Of a stretch of 64,000 nucleotides of DNA, positions 54,852-64,000 are shown one piece after another (within the stretch, counting starts at the first letter, position 1; each line of letters begins with the position of its first letter). The translations under genes were made by a program, and so were the position numbers. The notes beneath the pieces are model-generated. The model searched no databases and was not told the DNA's origin. It worked only from the letters and a program-made list of their open reading frames with translations. The DNA lies in the NCBI GenBank assembly GCA_963971575.1, contig OZ020624.1, positions 501,001-565,000 of the forward strand, given 5' to 3'. Origin of the DNA: Liopterus haemorrhoidalis (Eukaryota; Arthropoda; Insecta; Coleoptera; Dytiscidae).

Positions 54852-55267
54852 TCTCATTTTCTGGAAGTGATTTTACCGGAGATTGTACACGATACCGGCA
54901 AGTGTCCGGTCGGTTTCCGCCAACATATCGGACGCTCGGACCCAACTTACAATGCAGTTTTCAAAAGGAAGGATAATTTTCGGTAAGTTTTAAGATTTTT
55001 CAATTCAGTATTGTTATTCATTCAATTACAGTAGGAGCTCGGTTATGTGAACTAATATTATTCATGGCTACAAGGAACATTTTAATTTAATTTGATTTAA
55101 GAACAACTCCACGTTTCAAAATCCAGTACCGCCTTGTAAAATAAATTATTATTATTTTTTTAATGTATGGTATTTGTTTCAGGAGTAATTGGGCGCAAAT
55201 TTCAGCGCCCAGTAAGGAGGCTTTTGCTGTCCCCAAGTGGAAACTGTGGAAATCATCTCCATGGTGA
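54852..55267 (+). CDS. Candidate two-exon coding segment, copy 1 (54852-54982, 55183-55267)
   Basis: Between an acceptor (TTTATTTCCAG) and a donor (CG|GTAAGT) the 131-bp exon is open for 43 codons: SHFLEVILPEIVHDTGKCPV, GFRQHIGRSDPTYNAVFKRK, DNF and a split Arg codon. The next acceptor (TTTGTTTCAG) restores the codon and reads SNWAQISAPSKEAFAVPKWK, LWKSSPW and a stop at 55265. The frame is preserved across the intron, and a second copy with the same phase follows 560-800 bp downstream. No start codon is seen in the first exon, so upstream exons would be needed. I do not recognise the protein. It could be the 3' end of a host gene or of an unfamiliar element. Confidence 0.35.
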
Positions 55268-55466
55268 TACCACAGGTCCCTCACCTCACCACTCGTACCG
55301 TGACCACAATCTCCTCGTTTAGAGATTACGCAACCTTAAATATGACAAGAATTAGTAACAATTCACCCTCGGTTGGCATTTGAATGCACACCACAAAGAC
55401 TGTTTCCGCAGTTTCTATGACAATGCGGGAAAGATGCTCCAGTACGGACAGAAGTAGAGGTCCATA

Positions 55467-56082
55467 ATGATGGAGTTCAGAAAAAAGATTCCTCTAGGAG
55501 TTGCAGACGCTGTCTTCCAACCAAAAGAAAAATTTCGGTGAGTCTTATGCTTTTTCAATTTAATATTATTATTCATTCAATGCAGTAGACGCTTGATTGT
55601 GTGAACTAATAGAAACCAGGATTGCTTAAAAGGCGAAAATACCTTATACTATCATTCATGTGTCTGTCTGTCCATGATAATTTAATTTGTAGGATTTCGT
55701 AGGTATGATCTAGAAATCCTTAATACTATAATAAGAATTTAAAAAAACCCAAAGTAATGCAGATTAATGGGAACTGGAATAGTACAACAGGAATTTTTGT
55801 TAGATTATTTTTTCATAAGATATCGAAGTTTTAGTATTTTTGATGAAATATATTTTAAAGAAACTGTCATGAACATTTAATAAGTTTAAGTTCATTTAAG
55901 GAGAACCCCACATTTAAAAATCCAATACTGCCTGCTGAAATAAATTTAATTGTTTTTTAATGTAAAGTATTTGTTTCAGGAGTAATTGGGCGCAAATTTC
56001 AGCGCCCAGTAAGGAGGCTTTTGCTGTCCCCAAGTGGAAACTGCGAAAACCATCTCCATGGTGGCATTCGGTGATAAATTAA
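55467..56082 (+). CDS. Candidate two-exon coding segment, copy 2 (55467-55537, 55980-56082)
   Basis: The exon from the ATG at 55467 reads MMEFRKKIPLGVADAVFQPK then EKF and a split Arg codon, before a donor CG|GTGAGT. The second exon (acceptor TTTGTTTCAG) reads SNWAQISAPSKEAFAVPKWK, LRKPSPWWHSVIN and TAA at 56080. The last exon is nearly identical to copy 1; the first is related (AVFQPKEKF versus AVFKRKDNF). The introns start alike (AGTCTTATG-TTTTTCAATT versus AGTTTTAAGATTTTTCAATT), so the unit was duplicated with its introns. An in-frame stop shortly upstream makes the ATG or an unseen splice site the likely beginning. Confidence 0.35.
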
Positions 56083-56870
56083 AAATATTCTTGTCATGGG
56101 GTTGCTTTTTCTCTCGTGGAATTTTGGGTCGCGGATGGAGTTGGTGCGGTAGAGGGACAGGTTGGGGTCGCGACCCGGGGCCTCTGGGCCTGGAGACCGG
56201 TGTTGGACTCGCATGCCTTGTGTCAGATCGTACTTTCCCACATTCAGAGCTGGTTCACTAACGTACCTGGGTTCTGGCTATCCATCAACCCTTCGGAGGA
56301 GCGCCCTTAGGGGATTAACCCGAATAACCGGCATTATCGCCGCCAGTGGAAAGCTTTATTTCTGTCTGGCGCCGGAAGTGCTTGAACCCTTCTTCAACCA
56401 TGTGCGGAACTCCCTCGTTGGGCGGGGGGGAGGATTGGAAACATAGTCACCAGCCTCTTTATATGACCAGAGGAAACGGTCGTCCTCATAACCTACCTAT
56501 CAGCCCTTCCAGTTGGGCCGGAAGCATTCCTTTGTTGCGGCATTCCCCGGTTCTTCACATTACCTGTGCGGGTGACCTGGCAATCTTGTCCGGCCTGGTT
56601 CTCTGGGTTCCGGAGTGTTCTGGGTTCTGCGATATCACCGGTCCCCCATCTCACCTCTTGTACCGTGACCACAAACTCCTCGTTTAGAGGCTTAGCAACC
56701 TTAAACATGACAAGAATTACTAATAATTCACCCTCGGTGGGATTTGAATGCACACTTCAAAGATTGTTTCCGCAGTCTCTATGACAACGGGAGGAAGTTG
56801 TTCCAGTAAGGACAGAAGCAGATGTCCGGATTGATGGAGTTCACAGAAAAGAATTCAGCCAAAATTTCCA
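56083..56870 (+). other. Extended third part of the duplicated unit
   Basis: 56640-56850 is similar to 55270-55480 (TACCGTGACCACAA, CTCCTCGTTTAGAG, GCAACCTTAAA-ATGACAAGA, TTCACCCTCGG). About 560 bp at 56070-56630 is present here but absent from the first copy. That extra part is GC-rich with several long frames, none recognisable. Confidence 0.4.
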
Positions 56871-58516
56871 GACGTAATGATGTTGGATAAGAATTCTATA
56901 CATGTACACCAGAATAAAAGTGTATTAATTCGTAACAAATTTACAAAAGAGCAAATTAAACATCGTATCTTTAGTACCATACATGGATTTAATAATATTA
57001 ATGCAATATTTCTAATACCAAGAAAAATAGAAATAAAAAATTGCATTTAAAAGTGAATACCATATGTCTTTCAAAAAAAATATAATTTTATGAAAAATTA
57101 TAGTTAATACGCTTTTATTCTGGGGTACATACAGGTATTTAAAGTAATGAAATATAATATTTTAGGGAGATTATTTCAAATTTTAACTCAAAATATTTTC
57201 AGTTTGTTTTTAAATAAGATTTATCGAACATAGATATTTTTGATTTAATCGGAAAGTAATCAATACTGTCTAATTATTTTGAATTTGTTCCGAGACCATT
57301 CGATAAAGTCCAATCTGTTTGGACATTTAATATTGGTCCAAAAAGTGAACAATAACCATTTTTTTTTTTAATTAAAGAATACGTTTGGAAAAAAATCAAT
57401 TTTATTTTTTAGAAACTAAATATTAATTAATCAAACATATAGAAATTTAGGTACAATATTTATAGCAACGTTTGCTATTAGCGTTTTTTAATAAAATACT
57501 TTTTAAAAAATTTTTGAAAACTAGTTAAGTAAATTTTTAGCGTTCAGTAATGATAGCTATTTGCATTATTTTAGCAATTTAAAATTAGTTTGAAAACTAA
57601 TCAGTATTTTGGTTTTTGAAATTAAATACCAACTTAGAAACAAATTAATAATATTAAATTTTTTAGAAATTTAGTTAGATACAATTTTTAGTGCTCAGCA
57701 AAAATAGTTATTTGCACTTTTTTACAAATTTTAAATAAATTGGTAAACTAATAATTTTTTTAATAATTTTATATTTGTAAACTAATCAGTATTTTTTTTT
57801 TTTATGAAAAGGTAATTTGGAACCATCATTAATAGCTAATCAATTTTTTTAAATTTTAAATTATTTTGAAAACCAATCGATAACTTCCAAACTGTTCGGT
57901 TGTGTCCGATTTGTCTAGAAACTGATCTACGATGTCCATTTTTTTAAAAATAAATGGACAATATACCTACTGATGCACTGACTAAATTTAAATTATTTCA
58001 CGGCTTGCAATGTTTCATTTTTCATTGATTTTGTAATCTATTATTTAATTTATTCGAGGTACAGTGGCTCCGTAAGACTGAGACTGGGATTCAGTTTCCG
58101 GACACCACTGCGGAACTAACATTCCACACCCCTGTGCAACTAACATTCCACACCCCTGTGCACTCAGCCCAGGGGTTGACTCAGCCCTCATTTCATAATT
58201 AAAATGAGTGTGCAAAAATAATAGGAGCACTAGTATCGCCAGATCGTTGGGGGATGTATTATTTGTTTATTATTTATTTAATTAATTGATAATTTAATAT
58301 TTTTATTTAATATTTCAATATTGAACACTATAGTAGTTGAATATATTTCCTGTGTAGGGCGTAAGGGCCCCATTTACCAGGTTTGGGCCCGCCTGGTAAA
58401 TGTTTACAACTTACATGGGAAATTATAAAAATAAAATAAATAAATAATGAATATTTGGGGTTGAATATTTGTACGAAAATATAGATGATCTTGAAACATC
58501 GTAAAGCAATGAAATT
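56871..58516. other. AT-rich intergenic with degenerate repeats and a hairpin
   Basis: 57460-57860 holds diverged repeats: TTTTTAGCGTTCAGTAATGA at 57534 and TTTTTAGTGCTCAGCAAAAA near 57690, about 155 bp apart. A 24-bp duplication (TAACATTCCACACCCCTGTG) lies at 58116-58162. A hairpin, CATTTACCAGG / CCTGGTAAATG with a 10-nt GGGCCC-containing loop, lies at 58371-58402. Confidence 0.55.
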
Positions 58517-59100
58517 ATTTTATTTGGACAGTAAATTAGTTAATAATTTTTTGAAAAAATTAAGATTAATTGACAAATTAAATTAATGATATGGAAAAAT
58601 AAATTATTTTGATAGTAAATTGGTAAATTTCTTGAAAAATAAATTCAAGTTATGATTAGTTCTCAAATTAAATTAAAATATTTTCAAAAAATAAAATTAA
58701 ATAGACAGTAAATTAGATGATAAATTTTTTGAAAAATAAATTCAATATACTCGTTTACAAATTAAAATATTTTGAAAATATATAATTATTTTGATATAAA
58801 ATGAAAAATAAATTCAAGTTATGGTTAGTTGACAGATTTAATTAATATATTTTCAAAAAATAAAATAATTTTGACAGTAAATTATATAGTTGGTAAATTA
58901 TTTTAAAAATAAATTCAAGTTATGATTAGTTGGCAAATTAATTTAAAATATTTTGAAAGTAAATTGTTTGGTAATTTTATTGAAAAACAAATTAAAATAA
59001 AAATTTTTCATAATAGAAAATTAATTAGACAGTAAATCAGTTGGTGAATTTTTTGAAAAATAAATTCAAGCTATGATCATTTGATAAATTAATTTTACTT
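58517..59100. repeat. Degenerate ~90-bp AT-rich tandem repeat, about seven units
   Basis: GACAGTAAATTAG, TTTTTTGAAAAATAAATTCA and AAGTTATGATTAGTTG recur in order at roughly 80-100-bp spacing. Highly diverged, non-coding. Confidence 0.7.
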
Positions 59101-59480
59101 ATTTTGTAAAATTAATAATTTGTAAAACACGATATTTAAATGGAATAATATATAAAAGAACAATATTTGTGAATATTTTGAGTTGAAATAATTGAAATGA
59201 TCTCTCTTATTATTATAAAACATTGTATTGATTTGTATTCTGTATCATATTTTGTAAAAATTATTGTTTATGTAAAAAATAAAAATGTGTTTGTCGGTGT
59301 AGAGAGGCACTAAATAAAGATTGAATAAAATATATTGAGAAAGAATGAATGTGGAAAAATAAATGGATGGAATAAAAAAAAAGAAATCAATTGAAAATAA
59401 ATGGAATCAGTTGAATGTGGAGAAAAATTGTTGGAAGTGACTGGAGAATGAAAGATTTTGATGAACGTGAATAGGAATGT
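59101..59480. other. AT-rich intergenic
   Basis: No feature recognised apart from GAAT-rich simple sequence leading into the 90-bp array. Confidence 0.45.
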
Positions 59481-59850
59481 ATGGAAGAATATTGTTTATT
59501 TCCCCATGCATTCTTACCCGAACCAGAATAATTGTGGAACGTGAGACTGCGTTGTATGTGGAAAGTAATGCATGGAAGAATATTATTTATTTCCCATGCA
59601 TTCCTACCCGAACCAGAATAATTGTGGAACGAGAGACTGCGTTGTATGTGGAAAGTAATGCATGGAAGAATATTATTTATTTCCCATGCATTCCTACCCG
59701 AACCAGAATAATTGTGGAACGAGAGACTGCGTTGTATGTGGAAAGTAATTCATGGAAGAATATTATTTATTTCCCATGCATTCCTACCCGAACCAGAATT
59801 ATTGTGGAACGGGAGACTGCGCTGAATGTGGAAAGAAATGCATGGATGAG
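59481..59850 (+). repeat. 90-bp tandem array, four units
   Basis: ATGGAAGAATATT occurs at 59481, 59572, 59662 and 59752, with a fifth partial unit (ATGGATGAG) at 59842. Spacing 90-91 bp. The 126-codon open frame across it exists only because 90 is a multiple of three. The last unit overlaps the start of the large palindrome. Confidence 0.9.
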
Positions 59851-60360
59851 AGAATGACCTTGAAATGAAAGACTACCTCTGTATTTTATCATTTTTAATA
59901 AATAAATATAAAATAAACAGCATTATTATTTCGATAAATACCCACCTAATAAATCCTCTCTGGGGTTGGTTTTTATCTTTCAGATGACGAGAAAGTAAAG
60001 AGTAAGTATTAATGTATATAATTAGTTGAGCAAAGGGAGTAGCCCTTGAGGTGGTGAGTATGTATATTATATATATAAACTACGTGAGAGAATGAATGTG
60101 GATAGGAATGCGTGGATGAGAGAATGACCTTGAAATGAAAGACTGAACCCTTATTTCTTTGTTAACAACCTATGTATTTAGATTATTTTTAATAAATATA
60201 TATAAAATAAACCGCATTATTATTTCAATAACTACCCACCTAATAAATCCTTCCTGGGGTTGTTTATTTATCTTTCAGATGACGAGAAAGTAAACAGAGT
60301 AAGTATTAATGTATATATTTAGCTGAGCAAAGGGAGTAGCCCTTGATCCGATGAGTATAT
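59841..60360 (+). repeat. Tandem duplication with exon-like core (mirrored at 63410-63940)
   Basis: Two units of about 270-295 bp share GAATGACCTTGAAATGAAAG, CCCACCTAATAAATCC, TTTATCTTTCAG, ATGACGAGAAAGTAAA, GAGTAAGTATTAATG and GGGAGTAGCCCTTGA. The TTTATCTTTCAG / GTAAGTATT pair frames an 18-21-nt segment like a micro-exon, at 59984 and 60279, with mirrored copies in the right arm. Confidence 0.75.
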
Positions 60361-60384
60361 TATGTGCATAGATGAAAATTAAGA

Positions 60385-60690
60385 ATTAGAGGGTTGCTTT
60401 TTGGCAGGTACCTATTTCAAGGTATAGGGTATGTACTACTGCAATGGGCGCTCTACAACCCTTATAGGTTCTGAGATATTAATAAAATAAAATTCACTAT
60501 GTCGTAATACACCCCGAATTTTGCGCCCTTAAACCGTCGATTATCAATTTTTATTTATCTTAAAAAAAATTCAAGGGGTTGATATTAAGGGATGAAACTA
60601 AGGGATGACATTGATTATGTGCTCTAGTGGCCCTATATGCCATTGCACTATCCCCATGTATCGGGGAACGTTACACGTCTAAAAACACGT
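60385..60690 (+). repeat. Module R (copy 1 of 4)
   Basis: AGAGGGTTGCTTTTTGGCAG to CACGTCTAAAAACACG, about 305 bp. Recurs at 61231-61540 in the same orientation and at 62240-62550 and 63090-63395 inverted. Contains ACCGTCGATTATCAATTTTT and ACTATCCCCATGTATCGGG. Confidence 0.8.
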
Positions 60691-60902
60691 TTTCACGTAA
60701 AACTAAGAAACACGGTTTCACGTAAAAAAAAAAACGAATCATAAATGTGAGTGGGGGGGGGCTTAAACACCGCAAAATATGTGGAGTCTTGGATTTGAGC
60801 AGGGTTATAAAAAGGGGGGTAAAAAACACGTTAAAAACCCCAAATTCTGAAGCCCTGAGGCGCTAGAAGGAAATTTCCCTTAAGGGTAGGAAGTTATTAA
60901 GT

Positions 60903-61208
60903 GTTTTTTATATCTCACAATCCTTAAGAGTAAGGTGGTTGGTATTCAGTAGGTAGGTAGTTCATGACCTATAGACCCTCTACCCTTCAACGGATCCCTA
61001 CAACCCTTACGGTTTTTGAGATATTTAATTTTTAATTTTCAGTGACGTCACATATTAGACCAAAATAATTGTTTTATTTTATTAATATCTCGACAACTAG
61101 AAGGGTTGTAGGGCTCCCATTTAGGCTGTAGGGTCCTAAGGTCCTATAGTACGTATGTACCAAAAATCAACTACCTAACTCTTAAGGGTTGCGAGATATA
61201 AAAAACAC
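60903..61208 (-). repeat. Module S (copy 1 of 3, inverted)
   Basis: 300-bp module bounded by inverted TATCTCACAACCCTTAAGAG-type ends, with GTGACGTCAC near its middle. Reverse orientation relative to the central copy. Confidence 0.8.
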
Positions 61209-61738
61209 TTAATAACACGCCTCCCTTAAAAGATAGAGGGTTGCTTTTTGGCAGGTACCTATTTCAAGGTATATGGTATCTGCTACTGCAATGGGTGCTC
61301 TACAACCCCTATAGGTTCTGAGATATTAATAAAATAAAATTCACTATGTCGTAATACACCCCGAATTTTGCGCCCTTAAACCGTCGATTATCAATTTTTA
61401 TTTATCTTAAAAAAAATTCAAGGGGTTGATATTAAGGGATGAAACTAAGGGATAACATTGATGATGTGCTCTAGTGGCCCTATATGCCTTAACACTATCC
61501 CCATGTATCGGGAAACATTTCACGTCTAAAAACACGGTTTTGTTCAAAATTTTAAATTTTTTATTTTAGGTATCAGGATCGCAGCAAATCAAGAAGATAC
61601 CGATTGGTTTTTAGGGATTATCTCGTGAACTACAAGGGGTAGGACGTCCAGATTTGGAAGGCACCTTCATTAGGGTCTATTCTATTATCTATTAGAGTTT
61701 AAACCCTCTAGCCTGTAAGGGTAGGAAGTTATTAGGTG

Positions 61739-62040
61739 TTTTTTATATCTCACAACCCTTAAGAGTTAGGTAGTTGATTTTTGGTACATACGTACTATAG
61801 GACCTTAGGACCCTACAGCCTAAATGGGAGCCCTACAACCCTTCTAGTTGTCGAGATATTAATAAAATAAAACAATTATTTTGGTCTAATATGTGACGTC
61901 ACTGAAAATTAAAAATTAAATATCTCAAAAACCGTAAGGGTTGTAAGGAACCCTTGAAGGGTAGAGGGTCTATAGGTCATGAAGTACCTACCTACCGAAT
62001 ACCAACCACCTAACTCTTAAGGGTTGTGAGATATAAAAAA
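61739..62040 (+). repeat. Module S (central copy)
   Basis: Forms the centre of the palindrome. Its ends (TATCTCACAACCCTTAAGAG and the inverse near 62033) are inverted repeats of about 25 bp, which is where the two arms meet. Centre GTGACGTCACTG at 61893-61904. Confidence 0.8.
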
Positions 62041-62572
62041 CACCTAATAACTTCCTACCCTTACAGGCTAGAGGGTTTAAACTCTAATAGATAATAGAAT
62101 AGACCCTAATGAAGGTGCCTTCCAAATCTGGACGTCCTACCCCTTGTAGTTCACGAGATAATCCCTAAAAACCAATCGGTATCTTCTTGATTTGCTGCGA
62201 TCCTGATACCTAAAATAAAAAATTTAAAATTTTGAACAAAACCGTGTTTTTAGACGTGAAATGTTTCCCGATACATGGGGATAGTGTTAAGGCATATAGG
62301 GCCACTAGAGCACATCATCAATGTTATCCCTTAGTTTCATCCCTTAATATCAACCCCTTGAATTTTTTTTAAGATAAATAAAAATTGATAATCGACGGTT
62401 TAAGGGCGCAAAATTCGGGGTGTATTACGACATAGTGAATTTTATTTTATTAATATCTCAGAACCTATAGGGGTTGTAGAGCACCCATTGCAGTAGCAGA
62501 TACCATATACCTTGAAATAGGTACCTGCCAAAAAGCAACCCTCTATCTTTTAAGGGAGGCGTGTTATTAAGT

Positions 62573-62878
62573 GTTTTTTATATCTCGCAACCCTTAAGAG
62601 TTAGGTAGTTGATTTTTGGTACATACGTACTATAGGACCTTAGGACCCTACAGCCTAAATGGGAGCCCTACAACCCTTCTAGTTGTCGAGATATTAATAA
62701 AATAAAACAATTATTTTGGTCTAATATGTGACGTCACTGAAAATTAAAAATTAAATATCTCAAAAACCGTAAGGGTTGTAGGGATCCGTTGAAGGGTAGA
62801 GGGTCTATAGGTCATGAACTACCTACCTACTGAATACCAACCACCTTACTCTTAAGGATTGTGAGATATAAAAAACAC
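62573..62878 (+). repeat. Module S (copy 3)
   Basis: Same orientation as the central copy and nearly identical to it; mirror partner of 60903-61208. Confidence 0.8.
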
Positions 62879-64000
62879 TTAATAACTTCCTACCCTTAAG
62901 GGAAATTTCCTTCTAGCGCCTCAGGGCTTCAGAATTTGGGGTTTTTAACGTGTTTTTTACCCCCCTTTTTATAACCCTGCTCAAATCCAAGACTCCACAT
63001 ATTTTGCGGTGTTTAAGCCCCCCCCCCACTCACATTTATGATTCGTTTTTTTTTTTACGTGAAACCGTGTTTCTTAGTTTTACGTGAAAACGTGTTTTTA
63101 GACGTGTAACGTTCCCCGATACATGGGGATAGTGCAATGGCATATAGGGCCACTAGAGCACATAATCAATGTCATCCCTTAGTTTCATCCCTTAATATCA
63201 ACCCCTTGAATTTTTTTTAAGATAAATAAAAATTGATAATCGACGGTTTAAGGGCGCAAAATTCGGGGTGTATTACGACATAGTGAATTTTATTTTATTA
63301 ATATCTCAGAACCTATAAGGGTTGTAGAGCGCCCATTGCAGTAGTACATACCCTATACCTTGAAATAGGTACCTGCCAAAAAGCAACCCTCTAATTCTTA
63401 ATTTTCATCTATGCACATAATATACTCATCGGATCAAGGGCTACTCCCTTTGCTCAGCTAAATATATACATTAATACTTACTCTGTTTACTTTCTCGTCA
63501 TCTGAAAGATAAATAAACAACCCCAGGAAGGATTTATTAGGTGGGTAGTTATTGAAATAATAATGCGGTTTATTTTATATATATTTATTAAAAATAATCT
63601 AAATACATAGGTTGTTAACAAAGAAATAAGGGTTCAGTCTTTCATTTCAAGGTCATTCTCTCATCCACGCATTCCTATCCACATTCATTCTCTCACGTAG
63701 TTTATATATATAATATACATACTCACCACCTCAAGGGCTACTCCCTTTGCTCAACTAATTATATACATTAATACTTACTCTTTACTTTCTCGTCATCTGA
63801 AAGATAAAAACCAACCCCAGAGAGGATTTATTAGGTGGGTATTTATCGAAATAATAATGCTGTTTATTTTATATTTATTTATTAAAAATGATAAAATACA
63901 GAGGTAGTCTTTCATTTCAAGGTCATTCTCTCATCCATGCATTTCTTTCCACATTCAGCGCAGTCTCCCGTTCCACAATAATTCTGGTTCGGGTAGGAAT

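Larger units (their letters stand above)
59780..64000. repeat. Large near-perfect palindrome (arms 59780-61775 and 62004-64000)
   Basis: Position 59780 pairs with 64000, 60371 with 63409, 61199 with 62580 and 61731 with 62048, so the arms are collinear for 2 kb. In all segments compared by eye the only difference was one homopolymer length (nine G at 60753-60761 against ten C at 63018-63027). The right arm is cut by the window end, so the true palindrome is longer. The central 228 bp are not arm-symmetric. No protein-coding gene inside. Confidence 0.9.

Noticed and set aside
59477..59857. 126-codon open frame with a 30-residue repeat
   Set aside because: Follows directly from a 90-bp tandem repeat whose length is a multiple of three; no evidence of selection.

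Overview
This is a stretch of AT-rich eukaryotic nuclear DNA, almost certainly from an insect. One intact gene encodes an animal-type mucin O-glycosyltransferase. The rest is mostly mobile-element debris of kinds typical of arthropods: mariner/Tc1, hAT, piggyBac, Harbinger and Tigger derivatives, non-LTR retrotransposons, and Helentron-associated elements with a (GTCY)n core. A beetle-like genome is my guess, not something the sequence proves. There are no bacterial operons, no rRNA, and I found no convincing tRNA.

The only intact cellular gene is on the minus strand at 50053-51786. It is a single-exon, 577-residue polypeptide N-acetylgalactosaminyltransferase, closest in my recollection to GALNT7/Pgant7. 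A second, tentative gene lies on the plus strand at about 54.1-56.1 kb. There, two tandemly duplicated exon pairs keep the same intron phase and a shared C-terminal peptide.

The dominant repeat, called HINE-1 here, has at least a dozen full or partial copies. Its parts are a TTTTTACCGACC head, a (GTCT)n core, a GGCGGTCGGT subterminal inverted repeat and a CTGTGG/CCACAG hairpin at the tail. That is the layout of DINE-1/HINE non-autonomous rolling-circle elements. A second family (HINE-2) has a similarly built head. HINE-1 copies interrupt two non-LTR retrotransposons and one hAT element, and are themselves hit by a Harbinger-like element and a TA-targeting MITE.

By region: 0-10 kb holds HINE copies, three short hAT MITEs with 8-bp target duplications, an internally deleted mariner-like element and a 150-bp tandem array. 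9.7-13 kb holds a fold-back element, a 64-bp higher-order minisatellite, a non-LTR fragment and a mariner remnant. 13.9-21.8 kb is HINE, MITE-B, non-LTR, hAT and Tc1 fragments. 22-34 kb holds nested MITEs (piggyBac in hAT, MITE-A in HINE-2, Harbinger-like in HINE-1). 35-38 kb holds a degraded DD-D transposase element with 95-bp inverted repeats, a Tigger remnant and a Tc1 deletion derivative. 38.5-41 kb is a 145-bp x 5 tandem array and a non-LTR fragment. 42-49.6 kb is more MITEs, including one inserted into its own kind. From 59.78 kb to the window end is a near-perfect palindrome with arms of at least 2 kb around a 300-bp module whose ends are themselves inverted repeats.

The elements do not form a pathway. 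The window reads as a gene-poor, repeat-rich neighbourhood around one glycosyltransferase gene. Family assignments rest on motifs and terminal structures read by eye; no database search was possible.
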